This document shows positions 7,044 to 15,854 of a stretch of 56,204 nucleotides of DNA, one piece after another (position 1 is the first letter of the stretch; each line of letters starts with the position of its first letter). Below the pieces are notes generated by a model. The model was given only the letters and a program-made list of their open reading frames with translations, did not search any database and had not been told where the DNA came from. Source of the stretch: Lachnospiraceae bacterium (GTDB taxonomy: Bacteria > Bacillota > Clostridia > Lachnospirales > Lachnospiraceae); contig JAGAMG010000027.1 of the NCBI GenBank assembly GCA_017624835.1, positions 1 through 56,204 of the forward strand, written 5' to 3'. Made by a program: the position numbers and the translations under genes.

Positions 7044-8819
7044 TTACTTTCTCTCAAATAAGCAGATTCTATCTCCGTAAACACTGTTTTCCAACAATTC
7101 TTCTTTCAAAACCAAACCATACTTCTGTGACATCAGGTCACATATCTGCAAGGTATCCACATTCTGTTTTATCAACAGCACTACTTCTTCCAGTTCTTCT
7201 ATGGACTCCGTCTCCTTACGGCTCTCCAACTGATTATAGGTTACCAGCAAAGACTTCTCATATTGGGCAAGTTCCAAAAGATTTTCATAATAGCCCACCC
7301 CGTCATAAACACAGATACAGGGCGTATCAGCATACTCCTCAGCCACCTGCTCCTGGGCTTCATACCCCCGATAAAGATAAGTACCATCGTATTCCAGCAG
7401 TCCAAACAACTGTAGCGCCACCAAAATAACACATACAACCGCAAGAATCTTTTTTTCTCCGGTTCTTTTTTCTATATAGCCGGCGATTCCTACCACTGAA
7501 ACTGTTCCTGATAAAATTACAAAAGGAAACAATGCCATAATATATCGGTCTACCAAATAGGGCGACATTCTCGCTGCCAACAAAAAATAACCCACCAAAG
7601 GAATGATAAGCAACAAAATGTAAGAAAGCTTACCATGCATCCATTTGCCCCATTCCGAAAGTTCTTCTTTCCAATTTATGGGCTTACATTTATTTGCTTT
7701 TCCATAATACCAAAAAAAGCAAAGTATCAGTACCACCAATAAGAGAAATAATTCTCCATCAAAGGTTCTTTCCCTTAAAATATTCCAGAAGCTTGCCAAT
7801 CTGGTGCCATAGCCGCTTAAGCCTTGAGAGAGGTTTCCCAAAGCCTCCACTCCCCGCTCACTGGAAAACACATCCAATACGGCAAAGGGAAATATCACAA
7901 GACCAATGATTGCTGCGCAAACCATGGAACGAATATAAATCCAAAGCTCCTTTGTCCTCTTTTGACACCACAAAAGCAGAGCCGTAACCGCAGCCAACAC
8001 CAAACAATAAAAGAGGAAAAAATACTGAGTCAAAAAGCCCAACACCGTCACAGTAATCAAGCCTTTATTTTTATGTTCAAATTCCTTTTGCTGCCATTTT
8101 TTGAGGTGGCAATAAAAAAGAGCCACACACAAACAGGTCATTACACAGTACATACGAATCAAAAGCACTGAGGCAAGTGCACCTGTGGAAACACCATAAA
8201 GCAAAGCAGACAAAATTCCCAACAGCCTTCCTTGCTTCTCCATTCCAAATGCCTCTGCCAGCAAATATCCCAGCTTCATCAAAAGCCCCATAGTAATTGC
8301 CACTGCAAGCATATTTATGGCACAGCCCATAAAAGGCTGAAGGGTTCCTCGAAACAGAGAAGACATGGTATGAAGCAGCATAAAATGTACAGGAGGATGA
8401 TTGTCATCCTTTACATTAAAATAAACCGACAGATAATTAAAATCATCCCGGTTATCCACATAAATATAATCCTGAAACTGTTCTCTGCTAATCCACGTGG
8501 GTTCCTCATACACATCCGCCGTATAGGAAAGTAAAAGGCTGTCACCCCGGTTTTGTATCACATCTTTGACAACCTTCATTAAATTTCCTAAGTTTTCTCC
8601 AAGGTTTTCCCCATCAATCTCATTATGCACAAACTTGGCAAGTCTCCCCTCCGGCTGGGTAGGAACAATCCAAGGATTAAACTCCGCATTGGCCAGCTCG
8701 AAGCTTAAAAGTTCATCCATATGATAGCCTTCCTTGAGACTGACCCCCACCCCTAATATGAACATACAAAGGAGTATTACTGCAATCTCAGGTAGCTTTT
8801 CACGTATCTTTTGTATCAT
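7044..8819 (-). CDS. GT39-like (GT-C) membrane glycosyltransferase
   Basis: 591-residue protein with about ten or eleven membrane helices. After the first helix comes EGYHMDELLSF, placing an acidic pair where PMT/ArnT-type GT-C enzymes have the D/E motif of their first outer loop. A second outer-loop motif DDNHPPVHF matches the (D)xHPPL motif of the GT39 family. A hydrophilic C-terminal domain ends the protein. Such enzymes take a sugar from a polyprenyl-phosphate carrier outside the membrane. The ATG at 8819 is preferred over the frame start at 8840 because GGAG lies seven bases upstream; it begins one base after the stop of the preceding gene. Confidence 0.75.
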   Translation of the reverse strand: MIQKIREKLPEIAVILLCMFILGVGVSLKEGYHMDELLSFELANAEFNPWIVPTQPEGRLAKFVHNEIDGENLGENLGNLMKVVKDVIQNRGDSLLLSYTADVYEEPTWISREQFQDYIYVDNRDDFNYLSVYFNVKDDNHPPVHFMLLHTMSSLFRGTLQPFMGCAINMLAVAITMGLLMKLGYLLAEAFGMEKQGRLLGILSALLYGVSTGALASVLLIRMYCVMTCLCVALFYCHLKKWQQKEFEHKNKGLITVTVLGFLTQYFFLFYCLVLAAVTALLLWCQKRTKELWIYIRSMVCAAIIGLVIFPFAVLDVFSSERGVEALGNLSQGLSGYGTRLASFWNILRERTFDGELFLLLVVLILCFFWYYGKANKCKPINWKEELSEWGKWMHGKLSYILLLIIPLVGYFLLAARMSPYLVDRYIMALFPFVILSGTVSVVGIAGYIEKRTGEKKILAVVCVILVALQLFGLLEYDGTYLYRGYEAQEQVAEEYADTPCICVYDGVGYYENLLELAQYEKSLLVTYNQLESRKETESIEELEEVVLLIKQNVDTLQICDLMSQKYGLVLKEELLENSVYGDRICLFERK

Positions 8820-8820
8820 A

Positions 8821-10176
8821 CTACAGCTCCTCTTCCACACCTTTCACAGCTGTCACCGTCATCCATACAATCCACAGAATTCCTACAAATAAGCCATTCT
8901 TATAATCCCAGCTTCCTACACAGGTTATGGTATACCAGGCTGTCATAACAGCCGCCGGCAGGGCACAGAGCAGATATCTCCATAAACGTTTTCCAAGCCA
9001 GACTTTTTTTCTTCCCAAAAAGCCCAATAAAAGCTGCACTGCTGCCAATACCATTCCTATGGGAAACCACCAGATTTCATAATTGATATAGCAGCTTGTA
9101 AGTGCCGGACAATCCTGACGAAGGGTTTCATAATTGCGAACACAATAGGAACGGTAACCATTCCCCTCCAAAATCTTATCCGTTGCAATTACCGGGAACA
9201 GATTTCCCAAAGCATCCCAGCCCATTTCATAAAAAATCTGATAATAATTATTCTTAAGCACATGGATACTCATATCCCAATAAAAATCCTTTGCTCTCTC
9301 CAAACCTACCTCGGATTCTATCCGGGGCAAAAGAATCCTGTCCATATTTTCCACATATTCTTCTGAACGCTGAAACTCCTCCGTGGTAAAGGTATCCTGT
9401 ATATCCTCCGGCCAATCGAAATAATATTTTTCCATACTGGACCAGACTATTCTCTTGAAAATTGCTGCTTCCGCACTTGGAGTGCTTCTTTCATATGCTC
9501 CTTTTGTCTGCGTTAACCCATTGATGGATAAAATCAATCCGGCAAAAGCTGCTACCAGCAGCAAATGACAGCATACACGCCAGCCTGCTTTCTTACAATA
9601 TTTCACCACATCATAAAGCCAGAACAATATAACCGGCACTGCTCCCAGATAGAAATACTCCGTCTGAAGCAGGGAAGCTCCCAACCACAATACATGTACT
9701 CCGAACAGCTCTACCATCCAGCTTCTTTTCTGCTTTTTGGTTGCCATAAGCACCAATGCCACCTGCAAAAGAAAGCAGGAAAAAGCAAAGGAATTGGGCA
9801 AAACTGCCATATGGCACTGTAATGCAAATGGATAGGTCAAAAGCACAAGACTTCCCCAAACCCGCCAGCAGGTTCTTTTCACCCCCAATGCTCCCAAAAA
9901 GCAGAAACCTGCCGCTAGAGCCAAAGCTATCTGCAACAGACACAAAAGCGTGGTATTCTGTCCGGTAAGCATCAAAAGAAACGGGTACAAAATACCCGTA
10001 TACTCATCACACACCATGCTTTCGCTGACCCTTACATAAAAGCTGCTTTCTGAAAACCACTGCAAATGGGTAAAGGAACAACACATCCAAAGGATGCCGA
10101 AGACAACCTGTATGCTCAAACCTATGAAGATGATCCTGCCAATAACGGCTCTGATATGGATTACTGCCTTTTGCAT
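8821..10176 (-). CDS. Multi-pass membrane protein, GT-C-like
   Basis: 451 residues with about nine or ten membrane helices. The first outer loop has SMVCDEYTGILYP, with an acidic pair placed as in GT-C enzymes, and a large hydrophilic loop lies near residues 235-330. No clear family is recognised. It follows wecE by nine bases and precedes a GT39-like gene by one base, so it is very probably co-transcribed and co-translated with them. A role in moving or polymerising lipid-linked sugars is inferred only from context. Confidence 0.6.
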   Translation of the reverse strand: MQKAVIHIRAVIGRIIFIGLSIQVVFGILWMCCSFTHLQWFSESSFYVRVSESMVCDEYTGILYPFLLMLTGQNTTLLCLLQIALALAAGFCFLGALGVKRTCWRVWGSLVLLTYPFALQCHMAVLPNSFAFSCFLLQVALVLMATKKQKRSWMVELFGVHVLWLGASLLQTEYFYLGAVPVILFWLYDVVKYCKKAGWRVCCHLLLVAAFAGLILSINGLTQTKGAYERSTPSAEAAIFKRIVWSSMEKYYFDWPEDIQDTFTTEEFQRSEEYVENMDRILLPRIESEVGLERAKDFYWDMSIHVLKNNYYQIFYEMGWDALGNLFPVIATDKILEGNGYRSYCVRNYETLRQDCPALTSCYINYEIWWFPIGMVLAAVQLLLGFLGRKKVWLGKRLWRYLLCALPAAVMTAWYTITCVGSWDYKNGLFVGILWIVWMTVTAVKGVEEEL

Positions 10177-10185
10177 CCTTCTCTC

Positions 10186-11316
10186 CTATTTTTCATAAAA
10201 TGCCTTTACCTTACCGGAAATATAATCCACCTGCTCCAAGGTAAGACCATAGAACATGGGCAGACGAAGCAGACGTTCACTTTCTTGGGTGGTATAGCGG
10301 TCTTCCCCATGGAAACGTCCAAATTTCTTTCCTGCAGGAGCAGAATGAAGGGGAATATAATGGAATACCGCATGAACTCCATTTTCGCTGAGATAATCAA
10401 TTAATGCAGTTCTTTCCTCAATATCCCTTGCCTTAATATAAAACATATGGGCATTGTGCACACAGCCCTCCGGTACTACCGGCAAATCAATTTTCCCACT
10501 CTCAGCAAGAGAAGTAAGATTTTCATAATAGCGATTCCAGCAGGCAAGTCTTGCCTCATTGATTTCATCCGCAATTTCCAACTGGGCATAGAGATATGCT
10601 GCATTCATATCACTGGGAAGATAAGAAGAACCATAGTTCACCCAGGTATATTTATCAATCTGTCCCCGATAAAATTTACTGCGGTTGGTTCCCTTTTCCC
10701 GGATAATTTCAGCCTCTTCGATATCTTTTTCATGGGCAATTAACAGGGCACCACCCTCTCCCATGCTGTAATTTTTGGTTTCATGAAAACTAAAGCATCC
10801 GAAATCACCGATACTACCTAAAGCTTTCCCATTATAGGTGGACATAATACCCTGTGCTGCATCTTCAATCACTACCAGATTATGCCTTTTTGCAATATCC
10901 ATAATTTTATCCATCTCACAGGCAACTCCCGCATAGTGCACCGGTACAATGGCTCTGGTTTTGTCGGTAATTGCTGCTTCAATTAAATTTTCGTCTATAT
11001 TCATGGTATCCGGACGAATATCCACAAACACCGGAATAGCGCCTCTCAGTACAAAAGCATCCGCTGTGGATACAAAGGTGTAGGAGGGCATAATCACCTC
11101 ATCACCGGGCTGAATCTGAGCAAGTAATGCCGCCAGCTCCGTAGCATGGGTACAGGAGGTGGTAAGCAGGCACTTGGCGGTACCGGTACGCTCCTCAATC
11201 CATTCATTACATTTTTTGGTATAAGCACCATCACCGCATATTTTTTGATTTTTTACACATTCCTGAATATATTCTGCCGCTGTTTCCACATAGGGAGGTA
11301 CATTAAATGTTATCAT
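10186..11316 (-). CDS. wecE: dTDP-4-amino-4,6-dideoxygalactose transaminase
   Basis: PLP enzyme of the DegT/DnrJ/EryC1/StrS family that aminates dTDP-4-keto-6-deoxyglucose, the RfbB product, to dTDP-4-amino-4,6-dideoxygalactose (Fuc4N). The 376-residue protein follows the WecE/RffA family almost block for block: PPYVETAAEY at the N-terminus, IQPGDEVIMPSYTFVSTA, VPVHYAGVACEMD, FSFHETKNYSMGEGG with the PLP lysine, and VFHYIPLHSAPAG. In enterobacteria it serves enterobacterial common antigen; here it would supply an amino-sugar for the surface glycan. It needs only RfbA and RfbB upstream, both in this locus. Confidence 0.92.
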   Translation of the reverse strand: MITFNVPPYVETAAEYIQECVKNQKICGDGAYTKKCNEWIEERTGTAKCLLTTSCTHATELAALLAQIQPGDEVIMPSYTFVSTADAFVLRGAIPVFVDIRPDTMNIDENLIEAAITDKTRAIVPVHYAGVACEMDKIMDIAKRHNLVVIEDAAQGIMSTYNGKALGSIGDFGCFSFHETKNYSMGEGGALLIAHEKDIEEAEIIREKGTNRSKFYRGQIDKYTWVNYGSSYLPSDMNAAYLYAQLEIADEINEARLACWNRYYENLTSLAESGKIDLPVVPEGCVHNAHMFYIKARDIEERTALIDYLSENGVHAVFHYIPLHSAPAGKKFGRFHGEDRYTTQESERLLRLPMFYGLTLEQVDYISGKVKAFYEK

Positions 11317-11351
11317 ATTTCTAACCTTGCCTTTCTTCGTTCAGCCAACCA

Positions 11352-12311
11352 CTAAACACGTTTACGCCATGCACCAAGCACGGATTCCTGCACATTGTCA
11401 GTGATTTTACTGATAATATATTTGGGTCTTCCTTTTACTTCCTCATAAATTCGGGCAATATAATGTCCGATAACGCCCATACTCAGCATGATAAATCCAC
11501 CGATAATCAATATCAGCAAAATTACAGTGGTAAAGCCTTCTACAGCAGTACCGGTTAAATATTTCACCAAAGTCTGCACTGCAAGAATCACACTGAAAAA
11601 AATAGATACAATTCCCATAACTGTTACCATCTGTAGGGGCAGGGTACTAAAGGAGGTGGCATTTGAAATAGCATAGCGCATCAAACTCCAGAAAGACCAC
11701 TTGCTTTCTCCAAACTGACGCTCCTGCACCTCATATTCCACTGTTTCGGTACGGAAGCCCGCCCAAAAGGTTAATGCTCTGAAAAAGGTATTTCTCTCCG
11801 GGAGCTCCAAAAGCACCTGCACCACCTTGCGATCCATCAGCTTAAAATCAGAAGAGGCGTTCATATCCATCTTAATCAGCTTACTCATTATTTTATAAAA
11901 AAGTCCTGCTGACAGCTTATAGCCCAGACTTTCTTTTCCTCGATTGGACTTGATTCCCTCTACAATCTCTGCTCCCTTTTGCCACTTTTCCCACATCTGT
12001 GGAATTACCGTGGGGGGATGCTGCAAATCGCAGTCCATGACAATAACCGCATCCCCTGTGGTTAACTCAAGTCCTGCAAAAATTCCCGCTTCCTTACCAA
12101 AATTCCGTGAGAACTCTGCTCCCTTAATCCTTGAATCCTCCGCTGCAGCCTTCTGAATCTCCAAAAAGGTTCCATCCTTTGAGCCGTCACTGATAAAAAC
12201 CAGCTCATACTCAATACCTGCCTTCTCCAAGTGTTCCTTTAACACAGCCGCAGTATTGGCAATATTTTGCTCTTCATTATAAGCCGGCAATACAATAGAT
12301 AACAGTGCCAT
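11352..12311 (-). CDS. GtrB/DPM1-like polyprenyl-phosphate glycosyltransferase (GT2)
   Basis: 319 residues: a GT-A domain beginning LSIVLPAYNEEQNI, the donor-binding DCD of VIVMDCDLQHPP, and two C-terminal membrane helices (about 230-295). This is the GtrB/DPM1 plan: transfer of a sugar from a nucleotide donor to undecaprenyl phosphate on the cytosolic side. It sits between wecE and a GtrII-like membrane transferase, and a GtrB plus GtrII pair is a known surface-decoration arrangement. The donor sugar cannot be read from sequence. Confidence 0.85.
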   Translation of the reverse strand: MALLSIVLPAYNEEQNIANTAAVLKEHLEKAGIEYELVFISDGSKDGTFLEIQKAAAEDSRIKGAEFSRNFGKEAGIFAGLELTTGDAVIVMDCDLQHPPTVIPQMWEKWQKGAEIVEGIKSNRGKESLGYKLSAGLFYKIMSKLIKMDMNASSDFKLMDRKVVQVLLELPERNTFFRALTFWAGFRTETVEYEVQERQFGESKWSFWSLMRYAISNATSFSTLPLQMVTVMGIVSIFFSVILAVQTLVKYLTGTAVEGFTTVILLILIIGGFIMLSMGVIGHYIARIYEEVKGRPKYIISKITDNVQESVLGAWRKRV

Positions 12312-12333
12312 TTCTTTTCTCCTATGCTTTTCC

Positions 12334-13893
12334 TTAATCTCTTCCTACATTTTCTGTCTTTACATACATAATACCATCCACTACCTTCACGGAATTGGCT
12401 GCCGGGAAGGTATCCATGGCAATATATTCCTCATCAAAATAAATTTCTCCCACGGTTTCCACATCCAGGAAATTTAATGTTGCTCCCAGATAATTTTTCA
12501 TAAAAGCCTGATAATTATCTGCCGTATATAAAAGAGTATCCCCACTGAGTCCTATCATCCCCCCGGTTACCTTTTCGGTAATATCCGTGGTAGGAAACTC
12601 TGTATATCCTACAATCCCCACCATTGCTATGGGAATCCCATGATAATAGCCTTCCGCCTGCTCTATCCTGTCTAAAAGTCTGACACAGTAGGCATAGGTT
12701 TTTTCATATCTTTTTTGCAAATTGGAATAGCCGATATGATCTGTTACTCCATAATTAAACAATAATACAAAGGCTCCAAGAACCATCCCCCATTGGATGA
12801 TACAAATCCCCTTATCTTTCCATTCCGTACGATATCTGTTACAGAAAGCTATCATTAAAATTAACAAAAGTACCCACTGATAACGCATCAGCAGATGGTA
12901 GGTTACATTGGGGGAAACCAGCAGAATCAAATTGGCAGAAATAGGAAGTCCTATTGCCAACAGCCCTATTATAACGAAAAATCCAAGATTCTTCCACCAT
13001 TTTCTCCTATATTCCAGCAAAACCAAGGTAGCACCAAACAACACTACTAAAACCAATAATGCTACCACAGAAAAAGCATTATTAAAAAACACATTTCCCT
13101 TTAAGGTAAATACAAAGAAATCACGCCACATATTTAACAGCGTATTTACAATCCCGGCACCTTGGGCATTTTCACCGCCCATGCCGTTTATCCCCTGATA
13201 GGATGCTAATTCTTTCCCCTGAATTTTCAATAGCACCTGCAATATCACATAATAAAGCCCTGCACCGATTCCCCCCATATACAAATAGGGACAGGCAGAC
13301 AGAAGCTTCTCTTTTATGGTTTTCTTTTCTATTAGCAGAATTGCCACCTGATAAATACACAAAATCACAGCAAAGGGTAAGTATGCCTGATAAATTCCCA
13401 TACTGAATGCCAGACAAATTCCACCGGCAAGAAAACCCTTTTTGTATTTTGCAGTCAGGAGTACGGAAAGTACTGCCAAAAACAATGCCATCATATAACC
13501 ATCCATGGTAAATACATAAGCATAGGTGGAAGCCACCGCGGGAAATGCCACCAAAAGTCCACTCACCAATACAATCAGCATGCTGTCTTTTATTTCCAGC
13601 AATTCAACCAACGCTACCGCAGTCCCTGCCAAAAACAAAAGTGCCAAAATTCCAATCAGCCAGGGCAACGTAAAGTAGGAGGAAAATCCACAGGCAATGG
13701 TTAAAAACCATCTGCCGGAGGTAATCATATTCTGGTCAAAATACATACTGCTTAAGCCGTCATGATTGGGAATATCGGACACCATAATGGGCAAATGAAT
13801 CAACAGCCCTATCAAAAAGGCCGCACCAAACGCAATCTTCCATTCCTGCTTCGTATTCTGTTTGCATCTTATCCAAACTTCTTGGGGTGTCAT
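12334..13893 (-). CDS. GtrII-like membrane glucosyltransferase-domain protein
   Basis: 519-residue protein with about eleven membrane helices and a hydrophilic outer C-terminal domain (about 400-519). The start has IPNHDGLSSMYFDQNMITSGRW; the acidic residue, the conserved SGRW and the following helices resemble the Glucos_trans_II family, represented by phage GtrII. Such proteins transfer a sugar from undecaprenyl phosphate to an outer acceptor. It lies 22 bases upstream of the GtrB-like gene in transcription order, so the two probably work as a pair. Substrate unknown. Confidence 0.75.
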   Translation of the reverse strand: MTPQEVWIRCKQNTKQEWKIAFGAAFLIGLLIHLPIMVSDIPNHDGLSSMYFDQNMITSGRWFLTIACGFSSYFTLPWLIGILALLFLAGTAVALVELLEIKDSMLIVLVSGLLVAFPAVASTYAYVFTMDGYMMALFLAVLSVLLTAKYKKGFLAGGICLAFSMGIYQAYLPFAVILCIYQVAILLIEKKTIKEKLLSACPYLYMGGIGAGLYYVILQVLLKIQGKELASYQGINGMGGENAQGAGIVNTLLNMWRDFFVFTLKGNVFFNNAFSVVALLVLVVLFGATLVLLEYRRKWWKNLGFFVIIGLLAIGLPISANLILLVSPNVTYHLLMRYQWVLLLILMIAFCNRYRTEWKDKGICIIQWGMVLGAFVLLFNYGVTDHIGYSNLQKRYEKTYAYCVRLLDRIEQAEGYYHGIPIAMVGIVGYTEFPTTDITEKVTGGMIGLSGDTLLYTADNYQAFMKNYLGATLNFLDVETVGEIYFDEEYIAMDTFPAANSVKVVDGIMYVKTENVGRD

Positions 13894-13927
13894 CCTCTTC
13901 CTACCCTTCTGCTACTGCTTTTTATCC

Positions 13928-14764
13928 TTAATATAAAAAGAAATCTACAATTTCACCGGCAACTCTGTCCCTGCCCTTTTTATTGGGATGAAGACCATCC
14001 ACCGTATATTTCATCCACTTTTCCCATGTATCATGGGAATAAATGTGATAAGCATCCACAATCTCCAGCCCCAATTTTTCTGCCGTATATATGGTAGCAT
14101 TCACATAATCCTCAAGGGTATTGTCCCCCAATATATATTCCTCACAGGTAAGCCCCAATTCCGGGTACCATGTATAGGTGGGAGTTACCAATACAATCTT
14201 TAGTTCAGGATATGCACTTTGCAGCGTTCGAACTCCACTGCACAGAGCTCCCACATAGGTATTTTCATCATAGGGATTCTCATCCTCAGGGTATATCTTT
14301 TCTCCTGCATGATAATCATTAACCCCATAGCATACCAATAAAACTTCCACTTCTGAAAAATCAATCTGAGAAATCTCCCATAAAACATCGGGGAAGTGCT
14401 GGGTACCATTTTCCTCCAGATTTAACAACATCTGGGTTGTAAAGTCTCCCGATACAATGGACTTGGAAAGGCTGGCAAAAGATAACACATCCTTGGTATC
14501 ATCGGGATAAACGGATTCCTCCAGTCTGCCCATACAGGTTCCTCCCAGCGCCCCATTGTAAACGGTCATATCTAACGCTTTTCCCACCATATAAGGAATG
14601 GCAGTTTCGTCCCGAATTTGTCCCATAATGCTGTCTCCCAGCACTACCATTTCAAATTCCTTTTTTTCTTCTTCCTCTTTCTTAAAAAATGTAGTTCCTG
14701 CCAATACAGCAAAACACAGCACTGCCAGGATACCATATATTATTTTTTTCTTATTTCCATTCAT
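13928..14764 (-). CDS. SGNH/GDSL hydrolase-type protein, membrane anchored
   Basis: 278 residues with an N-terminal membrane helix (about 6-24) and an outer SGNH domain. All key blocks are present: VVLGDS (catalytic Ser), the GG of GALGG, YGVND, and DGLHPN with the Asp-His pair near the C-terminus. Such proteins de-esterify or O-acylate cell-surface glycans. I chose the ATG at 14764, with AAGGA just upstream, over the open frame to 14929, because the extension overlaps pseG. It is a paralogue of the proteins at 4104-5161 and 29403-30827; of the first two it is the one with an intact active site. Confidence 0.85.
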   Translation of the reverse strand: MNGNKKKIIYGILAVLCFAVLAGTTFFKKEEEEKKEFEMVVLGDSIMGQIRDETAIPYMVGKALDMTVYNGALGGTCMGRLEESVYPDDTKDVLSFASLSKSIVSGDFTTQMLLNLEENGTQHFPDVLWEISQIDFSEVEVLLVCYGVNDYHAGEKIYPEDENPYDENTYVGALCSGVRTLQSAYPELKIVLVTPTYTWYPELGLTCEEYILGDNTLEDYVNATIYTAEKLGLEIVDAYHIYSHDTWEKWMKYTVDGLHPNKKGRDRVAGEIVDFFLY

Positions 14765-14807
14765 GCTGTCCTTCACCGTCCTTGACTTTCCTTCACTGTC
14801 CTGTAAC

Positions 14808-15851
14808 TTATTTCCATCCTGCCATTTGACAAAGCTCTCCGGCAAGCCTTTTGGCACCATTTCCATCCACCAAAGCCCTCTGCCTGTTGCTATAGCTTCT
14901 TCTAAGCTGCTCATTTGCCGCAAGCTCACGCAAGGCTTCTGCTACATTTCCTGCAAAGGCTTCCTGCTCCTTTAAATAGTTACCGCCATAGGCAACTAAG
15001 CCCTTGCGATAAAAATTCTCCACAATCAATTCCTGATTATCCACAAAGGAAAAACAAAGTGTAGGTACTCCCGCCGCACTTAATTCATACATGGTGGAGC
15101 CCCCCGCTGTTATGGCTATATCACATTCCTTCATCAGTCCTGCCATATCCGTCACATTACAGTGCACCTTGATGTTGCCATTTTTTTCAGCCAGCTTTTC
15201 CAAATATGTCCGATGGGGATTGAAAACTCCACTGACTACATGGTAGCAAAGCTCCCTTGTGCCCTCTTTTGTCATTACCTCATCCAGAATTTTCCCTGCC
15301 AAATTATATTTATCACTGCCACCGGTGGTAATTAAGACATTTTTTGCCTCCGACCTTACCTGATACTCTACCTTCTGAAACTGTTTTCTTAAGGGTGCAA
15401 AGCCGGGGCCTAAAAAAAATGTTCCACATTCCCCGTCATATTCCATATCTTCCCCATAAATATTGTAATTTACAATTGCATCCACAGGGTAGGCGAAACG
15501 GGGAATATCATCCATATACACTACTTTGGCATATTCTCTCAAAGCTTTCAAATACTGCTCTGTTACAAAATAGCTGTCTATTAAAAGAAGTCCATGGGGA
15601 TGCTCTCCCAATAGCCTTTGCAGCTGTCGCTCTCCCATACCGGGCTGCAATTCTTCTTCCATCCTCTGATAGTCGGTACCTAATACGATATAATCATGCC
15701 CCCGCTTGGAAAGCAATTCCACGCCGCCTTCATCCGCTATCAGAAAGCAAACCTGCTCTCCCAATTCCTTACAGGCATCTGCAATGGAAAGACAGCGCAT
15801 CATATGCCCGGAGCCGATTTCCGAATTGGCATCTGCACGAATCCAAATCAT
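14808..15851 (-). CDS. pseG: UDP-2,4-diacetamido-trideoxy-altropyranose hydrolase
   Basis: Removes UDP from the PseH product to give the free 6-deoxy-altrose diacetamido sugar used by PseI to make pseudaminic acid. The 347-residue GT-B-like protein starts IRADANSEIGSGHMMRC, the PseG signature with the catalytic His of GSGHxMRC, and has TTGGSDK and AITAGGSTMYEL in the nucleotide-binding half. There is no fused acetyltransferase domain, unlike some PseG proteins. The stop lies close to the pseI stop side: only three bases separate it from 15855, implying coupling. Confidence 0.9.
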   Translation of the reverse strand: MIWIRADANSEIGSGHMMRCLSIADACKELGEQVCFLIADEGGVELLSKRGHDYIVLGTDYQRMEEELQPGMGERQLQRLLGEHPHGLLLIDSYFVTEQYLKALREYAKVVYMDDIPRFAYPVDAIVNYNIYGEDMEYDGECGTFFLGPGFAPLRKQFQKVEYQVRSEAKNVLITTGGSDKYNLAGKILDEVMTKEGTRELCYHVVSGVFNPHRTYLEKLAEKNGNIKVHCNVTDMAGLMKECDIAITAGGSTMYELSAAGVPTLCFSFVDNQELIVENFYRKGLVAYGGNYLKEQEAFAGNVAEALRELAANEQLRRSYSNRQRALVDGNGAKRLAGELCQMAGWK

Positions 15852-15854
15852 ACC